Source: an uncultured Eubacteriales bacterium
GTDB taxonomy: Bacteria; Bacillota_A; Clostridia; Oscillospirales; Oscillospiraceae
Length of the DNA: 8,035 nucleotides
Assembly: GCA_900556015.1 (NCBI GenBank)
Contig: USNH01000034.1
Coordinates: forward strand, 1-8,035
Direction: 5' to 3'
Shown here: positions 1 through 5,561 of the stretch, one piece after another
How the letters are laid out: each line of letters starts with the position of its first letter
Numbering within the stretch: position 1 is the first letter of the stretch
Notes under the pieces: model-generated
Databases searched by the model: none
What the model was told of the DNA's origin: nothing
The model's input: only the letters and a program-made list of their open reading frames with translations
Position numbers and translations under genes: made by a program

Positions 1-1
1 G

Positions 2-19
2 AGGCTTTTTCGACAGCCT
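2..19. repeat. Small inverted repeat at left edge
   Basis: AGGCT (2-6) and AGCCT (15-19) form a 5-bp inverted repeat around an 8-nt centre, TTTTCGAC. The T-run just after the left arm could instead be the U-tract of a terminator whose 5' arm lies before base 1, serving a rightward gene that ends outside the window. The edge cuts off the context, so I cannot decide between a terminator remnant and an intergenic repeat. Confidence 0.35.
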
Positions 20-21
20 GA

Positions 22-51
22 CACAAGGCCCGCCTCTCGGCGGGCCTTGTG
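22..51 (-). terminator. GC-rich hairpin after the HTH gene
   Basis: A perfect 13-bp stem (22-34 with 39-51) closes on a TCTC tetraloop. It begins about 10 nt past the stop codon of the leftward HTH gene, where an intrinsic terminator is expected. On the minus strand no run of T follows directly; the next bases read GTCAGGCTGTCG. Either this is a terminator without a good U-tract or the stem mainly stabilises the 3' end. It may also end a transcript arriving from the left. The structure is seen directly; the role is inferred. Confidence 0.6.
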
Positions 52-61
52 GGCTTGTGTG

Positions 62-388
62 TTACTTGTCGTCCTTGCCGCAGCAGCGCTTGTACTCCAC
101 CTCCATGACGGAGGCCACGGTGTGACGGCCATAGTCGTCCAGCGCGGCGTATTGGGTCAGCAGCTGCTCGGTGTCATCGGTAAGGTAAAAAGCTGCGTCA
201 TCGGACAAAGCCTTGATACCCAGCACCTGACACATCTGTACCACCGTGTCGAAGGAAGAACCGCCGACGCCGTTGTGCAGGGCGCTGTTGATGGTGGACA
301 GGGGTACGCCCACGGCGAACGCGAACTGGCGGACGCTGCGGTACTGCCGCGAGATCTCATCGCGGACGATCTTGGTCAGATTATCCAT
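62..388 (-). CDS. Small helix-turn-helix (XRE-like) transcriptional regulator
   Basis: This 108-residue protein is a probable cytoplasmic DNA-binding regulator. Residues about 15-60 read as a five-helix lambda-repressor/XRE fold: SVRQFAFAVGVPLSTINSAL gives the helix-turn-helix, followed by FDTVVQMCQVLGI as the usual post-HTH helices. The tail (about 75-102, YAALDDYGRHTVASVMEVEY then KRCC) resembles the short C-terminal helix of many clostridial XRE regulators and has no ligand or peptidase domain, so it probably serves in dimerisation. The ATG is supported by a GAGGAC ribosome site at 394-399, 5 nt upstream. The gene stands alone with its own promoter and a likely operator over the transcription start, which suggests autorepression. 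It is divergent from yihY-trkA, so it might also act on that unit. No target can be named. Its codons look somewhat less GC-biased than those of the neighbours, a weak hint of separate ancestry. Confidence 0.82.
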   Translation of the reverse strand: MDNLTKIVRDEISRQYRSVRQFAFAVGVPLSTINSALHNGVGGSSFDTVVQMCQVLGIKALSDDAAFYLTDDTEQLLTQYAALDDYGRHTVASVMEVEYKRCCGKDDK

Positions 389-418
389 GTTTTGTCCTCA
401 ACTCACTTCTTATTAGGA

Positions 419-435
419 TTACCAAAATTAGGTAA
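419..435. promoter_or_regulatory. Putative operator: TTACC-N7-GGTAA
   Basis: This perfect 5-bp inverted repeat with a 7-nt AT-only centre lies just downstream of the -10 box of the HTH gene and covers its predicted transcription start (about 433). A second TTAGG copy sits one and a half helical turns away (413-417 versus 428-432). The position fits an autorepressor site for the neighbouring HTH protein. The repeat is seen; the function is inferred. Confidence 0.4.
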
Positions 436-439
436 AGTT

Positions 440-468
440 ATTATAGCACGGTTTTGGGCGGCACACAA
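440..468 (-). promoter_or_regulatory. Sigma-A promoter of the HTH regulator gene
   Basis: On the minus strand the -35 is TTGTGT (468-463) and the -10 is a perfect TATAAT (445-440), with a 17-bp spacer. Transcription should start near 433, leaving a leader of about 45 nt that carries the GAGGAC ribosome site. Confidence 0.75.
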
Positions 469-481
469 CCAAAAAAGTGGT

Positions 482-493
482 TTTTCATGAAAA
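482..493. promoter_or_regulatory. 12-bp palindrome TTTTCATGAAAA in the divergent spacer
   Basis: A perfect palindrome lies between the HTH promoter and the yihY promoter, inside an AT-rich stretch. An overlapping A-run/T-run pair (AAAAA-GTGG-TTTTT, 472-485) adds to the symmetry. It could be a regulator site or an UP-like element. AT-rich palindromes of this size can also arise by chance. Confidence 0.25.
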
Positions 494-560
494 TTTAACA
501 TATTCCCGCTGCTGCCCCGGTGAGCCGCCGCAAATTGCTCTTTTATTTTTACCGCCTGTG

Positions 561-569
561 TGGTAGAAT
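561..569 (+). promoter_or_regulatory. Extended -10 promoter of yihY-trkA, next to the start codon
   Basis: TGG-TAGAAT forms an extended -10 (TG at 561-562, hexamer at 564-569). No good -35 lies at 16-18 bp; the position holds only T-rich sequence (541-546). The first G or A at the expected distance is G576, or the A of the ATG itself at 579, so the leader would be 0-3 nt. The hexamer contains an in-frame TAG (564-566), so the protein cannot start further upstream. Confidence 0.5.
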
Positions 570-578
570 AAACCCGTT

Positions 579-1448
579 ATGAAGAAAAAATTGCTTTCCT
601 CCGGCCCGCGGACGGCGGTGGGCCGGCTGGCCGCGGATATGCTGCGGCGCTACTACACCCACGACGTGGCGCGGGACAGCGCGGCGCTGACGTATTACCT
701 GCTGTTCGCCATCTTCCCGCTGCTGATCTTCATCAGCGCGCTGCTGGGCCTGCTGGATTTGGACATCGCGTACATCACCTCGGTGCTGAAGCCTCTGCTC
801 CCGGCGGACGTGCTGGGCGTGGTGCAGTCCTATCTGGAATACGTCTCCGCCAATCAGAGCCGCCAGCTGCTGTGGTTCAGCCTGGTGTTCTCCATCTGGT
901 TTCCCATGCGGGCCACCGGCTGCCTGATGCACTCCCTGCGTAAGGCCTTCGGCCAGCCCACGCCGAAGAGTATGTGGCGCAGTCAGTGGCGCATACTGCT
1001 GTTCACGATATGGCTCATCGTGGTCATCGCCGTCACGCTGGTGCTGGTGGTCATCGGGCGGCGGGCGCTGGAGTTCGCGGGCCGGTTCATCACCCTGCCG
1101 GCGGGCTTCATCGAGGTGTGGAGCTATATGCGCTTCATCGTGCTGGCGCTGGTCATCACCGTGTCGCTGGTGCTGCTGTACGGGCTGGCCCAGGGGCGGC
1201 GGCAGCCGCTGCGGGAGGTCATGCCCGGCGTGTGCGGTTCGCTGGCGGCGTGGATGGTGCTGAGCATGGCGTTTTCGTACTATGTGGAGACCATGGGCCG
1301 CTACTCGGTGCTCTATGGCTCTATCGCCACGGTGATCGTGGTGCTGCTGTGGCTGTATATGTCGGGGCAGGTATTGATACTGGGCGCGGAGTTTTCCGCC
1401 GCGCTGCTGGATAAGGAACGCGCCGCCGGCGCGGAGGAGGACACATGA
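579..1448 (+). CDS. YihY/BrkB family inner-membrane protein
   Basis: This 289-residue integral membrane protein belongs to the YihY/BrkB (formerly "ribonuclease BN"-annotated) family, whose members have about 280-300 residues and poorly defined function. A basic N-terminus (KKK) is followed by six likely membrane segments at about 37-59, 97-117, 138-160, 184-205, 216-236 and 246-272. Family hallmarks visible are DSAALTYYLLFAIFPLLIF near residues 33-51 and YGSIATVIVVLLWLYMSGQV near 246-265. The C-terminal tail (KERAAGAEEDT) is charged and short. ATG 579 is the most upstream possible start because TAG lies in frame at 564, and it has no Shine-Dalgarno. ATG 639 (residue 21) is a weaker alternative, also without a good ribosome site. 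The gene ends in a 4-nt ATGA overlap with trkA, so the two are translationally coupled. A role in envelope transport or K+/osmotic physiology can only be guessed from that coupling. Confidence 0.9.
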   Translation: MKKKLLSSGPRTAVGRLAADMLRRYYTHDVARDSAALTYYLLFAIFPLLIFISALLGLLDLDIAYITSVLKPLLPADVLGVVQSYLEYVSANQSRQLLWFSLVFSIWFPMRATGCLMHSLRKAFGQPTPKSMWRSQWRILLFTIWLIVVIAVTLVLVVIGRRALEFAGRFITLPAGFIEVWSYMRFIVLALVITVSLVLLYGLAQGRRQPLREVMPGVCGSLAAWMVLSMAFSYYVETMGRYSVLYGSIATVIVVLLWLYMSGQVLILGAEFSAALLDKERAAGAEEDT

Positions 1449-2803
1449 AGATCATCATCGTAGGCTGCGGCAAGGTGGGCTATGCCATCGCCCAGCAGCT
1501 GACCCAGGAGAAGCACGACATCACGCTGGTGGATGACGAGCCGGAGCATCTCAGCCGTGCCGACAGCACACTGGACGCCATGTGCCTCAACGGCAACGGC
1601 GCGTCTATCAGCGTGCTGATGGAGGCCGGCGTGCGAAGCGCCGACCTGGTCATCGCCGTCACCGGCGTGGACGAGACGAACCTGGTGTGCTGCCTCATCG
1701 CCAAGAGCCTGGGCGCGCAGCACACCGTGGCCCGGGTACGCAACCCGGACTACCGGCGGGACGCCGATATGCTGAAGCGGGAGATCGGGCTGGACATGGT
1801 CATCAACCCCGACCTGGCGGCGGCCCAGGAGATCGCCCGTATCCTCAGCTTCCCCGCCGCCATCTCCGTCGAGCCCTTCGCCGGCGGACGCATCGACATG
1901 ATCGGCTTCCAAATGCAGGAGAGCGACACCATTCTGGGCCACAGCCTCAGCGACTTCCACCGGGAGCGGGTGGCGGAGGTGCTGATCTGCGCCGCCCAGC
2001 GGGGCGATGAGTTCATCATCCCCAACGGCTCGTTCGTGCCCCGGCTGGACGACCGTCTGTATATGGTGGGCACCAAGGCCGAGCTGCAAAAGATGCTCAA
2101 ATCCATGGGCCGCAGCCTGTACCGGGTGAAGGACGTGTCCATCCTGGGCGGCAGCCGCATCAGCATGTACCTGAGCTGGGAGCTGGCCCGCACCGGCACG
2201 CGGGTACATATCGTGGAGCGGGATCACGACAAGTGCCTGCGCCTGTCCCAGGAGCTGCCGGACGCCATGATTATCGAGGGCGACGGCACGGACAACGACA
2301 TGATCCGCTCCGAGAACCTGTTCGGCGCGGACGGCTTCGTGGCCCTGACGGGCCGGGACGAGGAGAACCTGCTCATGGCCCTGTCCGCCCGGCGCGCCGG
2401 GGTGCGTAAGGTGCTGGCCAAAATGACCCGCCCCAACTACATGGAGCTGGTGCAGGAGACGGGGCTGGGCAGCATCATCAGCCCCAAGGACATCATCGCC
2501 AATCAGATCACCCGCTACGTCCGTGCGCTGGCCAACTCCCAGGGCATGGCGGTGGAGTCGCTGTATAAGCTGCTGGGTGGCCGGGTAGAGGCGCTGGAGT
2601 TCACCGTCAGCGAAAAGGGCGCGGAGCGTCTCGGCCTGCCCCTGAAGGATCTGACGCTGAAGCCAGGCATCCTGCTGGCAGCCATCGTGCGGGAGGGCCG
2701 CACCATCATCCCCGGCGGCATGACGGTGATCCAGGCCGGCGACCACGTGCTGGTCGTGACCAACGCCATGGGCCTGACCGACCTGAAGGATATACTGGAA
2801 TGA
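1445..2803 (+). CDS. trkA: Trk system potassium uptake regulator TrkA
   Basis: This 452-residue cytoplasmic, NAD(H)-binding gating subunit of Trk-type K+ uptake normally binds a TrkH/TrkG channel. It has the full tandem RCK architecture: RCK_N 1 at about 1-122 with the Rossmann loop GCGKVGYAIAQ (7-17) and the acidic strand end VDDE (29-32), TrkA_C 1 at about 138-222, RCK_N 2 at about 229-346, and TrkA_C 2 at about 366-450. The length fits two-domain TrkA proteins and argues against single-domain KtrA. The second nucleotide loop reads GGSRIS (235-240) rather than GxGxxG, although E258 is kept at its strand end, so this half may bind nucleotide weakly. The start has a strong GGAGGAGG at 1433-1440 inside the end of yihY and overlaps its stop (ATGA). 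No trkH lies in the window, so the channel partner must be elsewhere. Confidence 0.95.
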   Translation: MKIIIVGCGKVGYAIAQQLTQEKHDITLVDDEPEHLSRADSTLDAMCLNGNGASISVLMEAGVRSADLVIAVTGVDETNLVCCLIAKSLGAQHTVARVRNPDYRRDADMLKREIGLDMVINPDLAAAQEIARILSFPAAISVEPFAGGRIDMIGFQMQESDTILGHSLSDFHRERVAEVLICAAQRGDEFIIPNGSFVPRLDDRLYMVGTKAELQKMLKSMGRSLYRVKDVSILGGSRISMYLSWELARTGTRVHIVERDHDKCLRLSQELPDAMIIEGDGTDNDMIRSENLFGADGFVALTGRDEENLLMALSARRAGVRKVLAKMTRPNYMELVQETGLGSIISPKDIIANQITRYVRALANSQGMAVESLYKLLGGRVEALEFTVSEKGAERLGLPLKDLTLKPGILLAAIVREGRTIIPGGMTVIQAGDHVLVVTNAMGLTDLKDILE

Positions 2804-2809
2804 CACGAA

Positions 2810-2835
2810 AAAGAACCGCCCTAGGGCGGTTCTTT
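2810..2835. terminator. Bidirectional intrinsic terminator between trkA and the GNAT gene
   Basis: A long inverted repeat (2810-2821 with 2824-2835) is centred on CCCTAGGG, giving about an 11-bp stem with a CTAG loop. It lies 6 nt after the trkA stop. On the minus strand it is followed by TTCTTTTTCG, a good U-tract; on the plus strand by TTCTTTC, a weaker one. Its right edge touches the stop codon of the leftward acetyltransferase gene, so one hairpin serves both converging units. Confidence 0.88.
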
Positions 2836-3314
2836 CATATCCTCTCATACGCCAGGCGGGGCGTGCCGTCGGCCACATGGATCACGCCGCAGCGGGCGAA
2901 CCCCGCCCGCTCCAAACAGCGCTGCATGGTCACGTTGGCCTCATGGGTGTCCGCCCGCAGGTGCGGCAGCCGGGTCAGCGCCCAATCCACCGCCTCCGCC
3001 AGCACGCCGCGGCGCGTGCCGTCGCTGCCCAGCCGGTGCAGCGTGCCGTAGGGCGTATCGTCGTCCCGCCACGCGCCGCGGATGGTCTGATACGTGGGGT
3101 CGTCGCCCACGATAAAGGCGAACACGCCGTAGACAGCGCCGCCGTCCTCCATCACGTACAAATCGCCCCGCTCCACATCCTGCCGCAGCAGCGCCTCCGA
3201 CGGGTAGCCGTTCACCCACTGGACGGTGTTGCCGTTGGATCGCATGAACCGCCGCGCACTGTCGTAAATGGCCAGGGCGCGGGGCAGGTCGCTCTCTGTT
3301 GCTCTCCGCACCAT
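2835..3314 (-). CDS. GNAT family N-acetyltransferase
   Basis: This 159-residue acetyl-CoA-dependent transferase has an unknown substrate. The N-terminal VRRATESDLPRALAIYDSAR is the usual first strand and helix. The middle GDLYVMEDGGAVYGVFAFIV (50-69) gives the central hairpin, and LHRLGSDGTRRGVLAEAVDW (92-111) takes the place of the acetyl-CoA loop and helix. The strongest mark is LRADTHEANVTMQRCLERAG (119-138) followed by FARCGVIHVADGTPRLAYERI, typical of a clostridial subfamily. The classic Q/RxxGxG/A loop is replaced by GSDGTRRG, so CoA contacts may differ. It is the last gene of the five-gene leftward operon; its ATG follows the UPF0210 stop after one base (TGA-T-ATG). The only ribosome site is a weak GAAG, so translation probably depends on coupling. 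The stop codon touches the terminator. A role in protein, amine or antibiotic acetylation cannot be told apart. Confidence 0.88.
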   Translation of the reverse strand: MVRRATESDLPRALAIYDSARRFMRSNGNTVQWVNGYPSEALLRQDVERGDLYVMEDGGAVYGVFAFIVGDDPTYQTIRGAWRDDDTPYGTLHRLGSDGTRRGVLAEAVDWALTRLPHLRADTHEANVTMQRCLERAGFARCGVIHVADGTPRLAYERI

Positions 3315-3315
3315 A

Positions 3316-4674
3316 TCAGTTCTTCAGGCTCTGCAGCGGCGCGGGGATGCGCCCGCCCCGGGCGATGAAGTCGGCGCTGGACGCTTCGTGTACCGGCATC
3401 AGCGGCGCGCTGCCCAGCAGTCCGCCCATCTCCACCATGTCGCCCACGTCCGCCCCCTCCACGGGGATGATCCGCACGGCGGTGGTCTTGCTGTTCACCA
3501 TGCCCACCGCCGCCTCATCGGCGATGATGGCGGAGATGGTCTCCGCCGTGGTGCTGCCGGGCACGGCGATCATATCCAGCCCCACGGAGCACACGCAGGT
3601 CATGGCCTCCAGCTTGTCGATGGTCAGCGTGCCGTCCAGCGCGGCGGCGATCATGCCCTCGTCCTCGGACACGGGGATAAACGCGCCGGACAGGCCGCCC
3701 ACATGGCCGCTGGCCATAACGCCGCCCTTCTTCACCGCGTCGTTCAGCAGCGCCAGCGCCGCCGTCGTGCCGTGCGTGCCGCAGACAGCCAGCCCCATCT
3801 CCTCCAGAATGCGGGCCACGCTGTCCCCCACCGCCGGGGTAGGGGCCAGGGACAGATCCACGATGCCAAAGGGCGTATCCAAACGGCGGGAGGCCTCCGA
3901 GGCCACCATCTGCCCCATGCGGGTGATCTGAAAGGCGGTCTTTTTGATGGTCTCCGCCACCACGTCAAAGGGCTGGCCCTTACACCCCTGCAAGGCGTGG
4001 TACACCACGCCCGGGCCGGACACGCCCACGTTGATGACGCTGTCGGCCTCGCCCACGCCGTGGAACGCCCCGGCCATGAAGGGGTTGTCCTCCACGGCGT
4101 TGCAGAACACCACCAGCTTGGCGCAGCCCAGCCCCTCCCTGTCGGCGGTCAGGCGGGCCGTCTCCTTGATGATCCGGCCCATTTGGGCCACGGCGTCCAT
4201 GTTGATACCGGCCTTGGTGCTGCCCACGTTGACGCTGGAGCAGACCAGATCCGTCTGTGCCAGCGCCTGGGGGATGGAGGCGATGAGCCGCCGGTCGCCG
4301 GAGGTAAAGCCCTTCTGCACCAGGGCGGAGTAGCCACCGATAAAGTCCACGCCGCAGGTCTTGGCCGCCCGGTCCAGCGTCAGCGCCAGGGGCACGAAGT
4401 CCTCCCCCTTGCAGGCCGCCGCCGCGATGGCGATGGGCGTGACGGAGATGCGCTTGTTGACGATGGGGATGCCGAACTCGCTCTCGATGTCCCGCCCCGT
4501 CTGCACCAGCTTCTCCGCCCGTGTGCATATCTTGTCGTATATCTTGTCGCAGCAGCGGCCCATATCCTCATCGGCGCAGTCCAGCAGGGAGATGCCCATG
4601 GTGATGGTACGGATGTCCAAATGCTGCTTGTCCACCATGTCGATGGTGTCGAAAATATTTTGCAGACTCAGCAT
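3316..4674 (-). CDS. UPF0210 (DUF711, PFL-like) family protein
   Basis: This 452-residue cytoplasmic protein belongs to the UPF0210/DUF711 family, often labelled "PFL family" for a pyruvate-formate-lyase-like barrel fold. I see no C-terminal glycyl-radical motif, so it should not be called a formate lyase. Conserved blocks are [16 protein letters not shown] (18-33), [10 protein letters not shown] (73-82), [19 protein letters not shown] (144-162), the [17 protein letters not shown] stretch and the [20 protein letters not shown] stretch. The frame can open at a GTG at 4683, but ATG 4674 is preferred: GAGGTG sits 6 nt before it, the GTG has no ribosome site, and the resulting N-terminus matches the family. 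The ribosome site overlaps the stop of the ACT gene 10 nt upstream. This family nearly always accompanies an UPF0237 ACT protein, which implies a shared complex or ligand-controlled activity. The biochemical function is unknown. Confidence 0.92.
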   Translation of the reverse strand: MLSLQNIFDTIDMVDKQHLDIRTITMGISLLDCADEDMGRCCDKIYDKICTRAEKLVQTGRDIESEFGIPIVNKRISVTPIAIAAAACKGEDFVPLALTLDRAAKTCGVDFIGGYSALVQKGFTSGDRRLIASIPQALAQTDLVCSSVNVGSTKAGINMDAVAQMGRIIKETARLTADREGLGCAKLVVFCNAVEDNPFMAGAFHGVGEADSVINVGVSGPGVVYHALQGCKGQPFDVVAETIKKTAFQITRMGQMVASEASRRLDTPFGIVDLSLAPTPAVGDSVARILEEMGLAVCGTHGTTAALALLNDAVKKGGVMASGHVGGLSGAFIPVSEDEGMIAAALDGTLTIDKLEAMTCVCSVGLDMIAVPGSTTAETISAIIADEAAVGMVNSKTTAVRIIPVEGADVGDMVEMGGLLGSAPLMPVHEASSADFIARGGRIPAPLQSLKN

Positions 4675-4684
4675 GGCGCACACC

Positions 4685-4954
4685 TCACAGCTTGTGCATG
4701 GCGTCGAAGATGTCCTCCCGCTGGATGCGGATGGACAGCCCCCGGCCCTCGCCGTACTCCTTCAGGATGGTACGCAGCTCGTCAAAGGGCGCTTTGCAGG
4801 CGGTCAGATCCACCACCATCATCATGGTGAAATAGCCCTCCATAATGGTCTGACTGATGTCCAGCACGTTGATCTGACAGTCCGCCAGCGTGTTGCACAC
4901 CCCGGCGATGATGCCCACCTGATCTTTTCCCACAACGGTAACGATCGCTTTCAT
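4685..4954 (-). CDS. ACT domain protein, UPF0237 family
   Basis: This 89-residue protein is almost wholly one ACT domain, a small-molecule (often amino-acid) sensing fold that works as a dimer. The beta-alpha-beta start [20 protein letters not shown] carries the GKDxxGI ligand-loop pattern. [20 protein letters not shown] then gives the second and third strands, and [20 protein letters not shown] the second helix and last strand. The C-terminal [11 protein letters not shown] tail is typical of UPF0237 (88-90 residues). The start has GGGAG about 8 nt upstream. It sits directly before its usual partner, the UPF0210 protein, whose ribosome site overlaps this stop, so the two are made together. 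It most likely acts as the sensor or regulatory subunit of that partner. The ligand is unknown. The resemblance to GcvR-type ACT domains is fold-level only. Confidence 0.93.
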   Translation of the reverse strand: MKAIVTVVGKDQVGIIAGVCNTLADCQINVLDISQTIMEGYFTMMMVVDLTACKAPFDELRTILKEYGEGRGLSIRIQREDIFDAMHKL

Positions 4955-4987
4955 AAAACTAACTCCCTTCAGATGATAGTATATTTC

Positions 4988-5560
4988 CTATTCCAGCTCA
5001 TCCAGCGTCAACGAATAACTCGCCAAAAAGTGCTCCCGGAAATACCCCAGCTCCGGCAGATCCATCTCGTCCAGCGCGGTGGCGGTCTGCTGGGCGGCGC
5101 GGCGGAACTCGTCGTTGCCCGCCTTCAGCTCCTCCAAGCACTTGATGTGGGCGGCCAGCTTGTCCGCCGCCTTCACCAGCGTCTCCACCTCCGGGTCTGC
5201 CGGGCGGAGCAAGTCCTCATACGCGGGCCGCAGCTCCGGCGGCAGCATATCCAGCAGCTTCCGCTCCGCCACCCGCTCCACGTTCTTGTAGGCGTCCCGG
5301 ATGTCCGGGTTGTAGTACTTGATGGGTGTGGGCATATCGCCGGTGAGGATCTCCGCCGCGTCGTGATACAGCGCGGCGGCGGCCACCTGCCCGGCATCCA
5401 CCTGCCCGCCAAAATACTCGTTTCGCAGCACCGCCAGCGCGTGGGCCAGCACCGCCACCTGATGGCTGTGCTCCTGGATGTTCTCGCTGTAACTGTTCCG
5501 CATCAGCGCCCAGCGCTGGATGAACCGCATACGGTTGATATAGGCAAAAAAGTGGTTCAT
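4988..5560 (-). CDS. YfbR-type HD-domain 5'-deoxynucleotidase
   Basis: This 190-residue cytoplasmic HD-superfamily phosphohydrolase should remove phosphate from deoxynucleoside monophosphates (dNMP to deoxynucleoside), as E. coli YfbR (199 residues) does with a divalent metal. The match to YfbR runs along the length from memory: NHFFAYINRMRFIQRWALMR at the N-terminus, ENIQEHSHQVAVLAHALA, FGGQVDA, LYHDAAEILTGDMPTPIKYY, and KCLEELKAGNDEF near the end. Metal ligands are H31, H66, D67 and D133; E70 matches the catalytic acid, and R16/W17 match the substrate pocket. The start has GGGGAG at 5571-5576, 10 nt upstream. The ATG follows the mtaB stop after one base (TAA-T-ATG), indicating coupling. It would work in dNTP pool balance or nucleoside salvage. 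The operon link to tRNA modification is not explained by known biochemistry. Confidence 0.92.
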   Translation of the reverse strand: MNHFFAYINRMRFIQRWALMRNSYSENIQEHSHQVAVLAHALAVLRNEYFGGQVDAGQVAAAALYHDAAEILTGDMPTPIKYYNPDIRDAYKNVERVAERKLLDMLPPELRPAYEDLLRPADPEVETLVKAADKLAAHIKCLEELKAGNDEFRRAAQQTATALDEMDLPELGYFREHFLASYSLTLDELE

Positions 5561-5561
5561 A

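Noticed and set aside
47..490. Rightward open frame (147 codons) over the HTH gene
   Set aside because: It covers the HTH gene and its promoter on the opposite strand; no ribosome site, and the tail translates intergenic AT-rich DNA.
1313..2878. Long open frame (521 codons) antisense to trkA
   Set aside because: Rich in His, Gln, Ala and Arg with no recognisable domain. It is the mirror of a high-GC gene that is clearly TrkA, and its start lies inside the GNAT gene. Long antisense frames are expected at this GC.
3316..4674. Pyruvate formate-lyase or another glycyl-radical enzyme
   Set aside because: The length is about 450 residues and no C-terminal glycyl-radical motif is visible; the sequence blocks are those of UPF0210/DUF711.
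4675..4683. GTG start for the UPF0210 protein, adding three residues
   Set aside because: No ribosome site fits the GTG, whereas ATG 4674 has GAGGTG at 6 nt and gives the family-like N-terminus.
3268..4830. Long open frame (520 codons) antisense to UPF0210 and the ACT gene
   Set aside because: Low-complexity Ala/His/Gly composition and no ribosome site or domain; the opposite strand encodes two well-recognised families.
4978..5011. Possible separate promoter for the ACT/UPF0210 genes (TATACT at 4983-4978, TTGACG at 5011-5006)
   Set aside because: The spacer would be 22 bp, too long for sigma-A, and hexamers at 16-18 bp do not resemble a -35. Kept as a possible weak promoter only.
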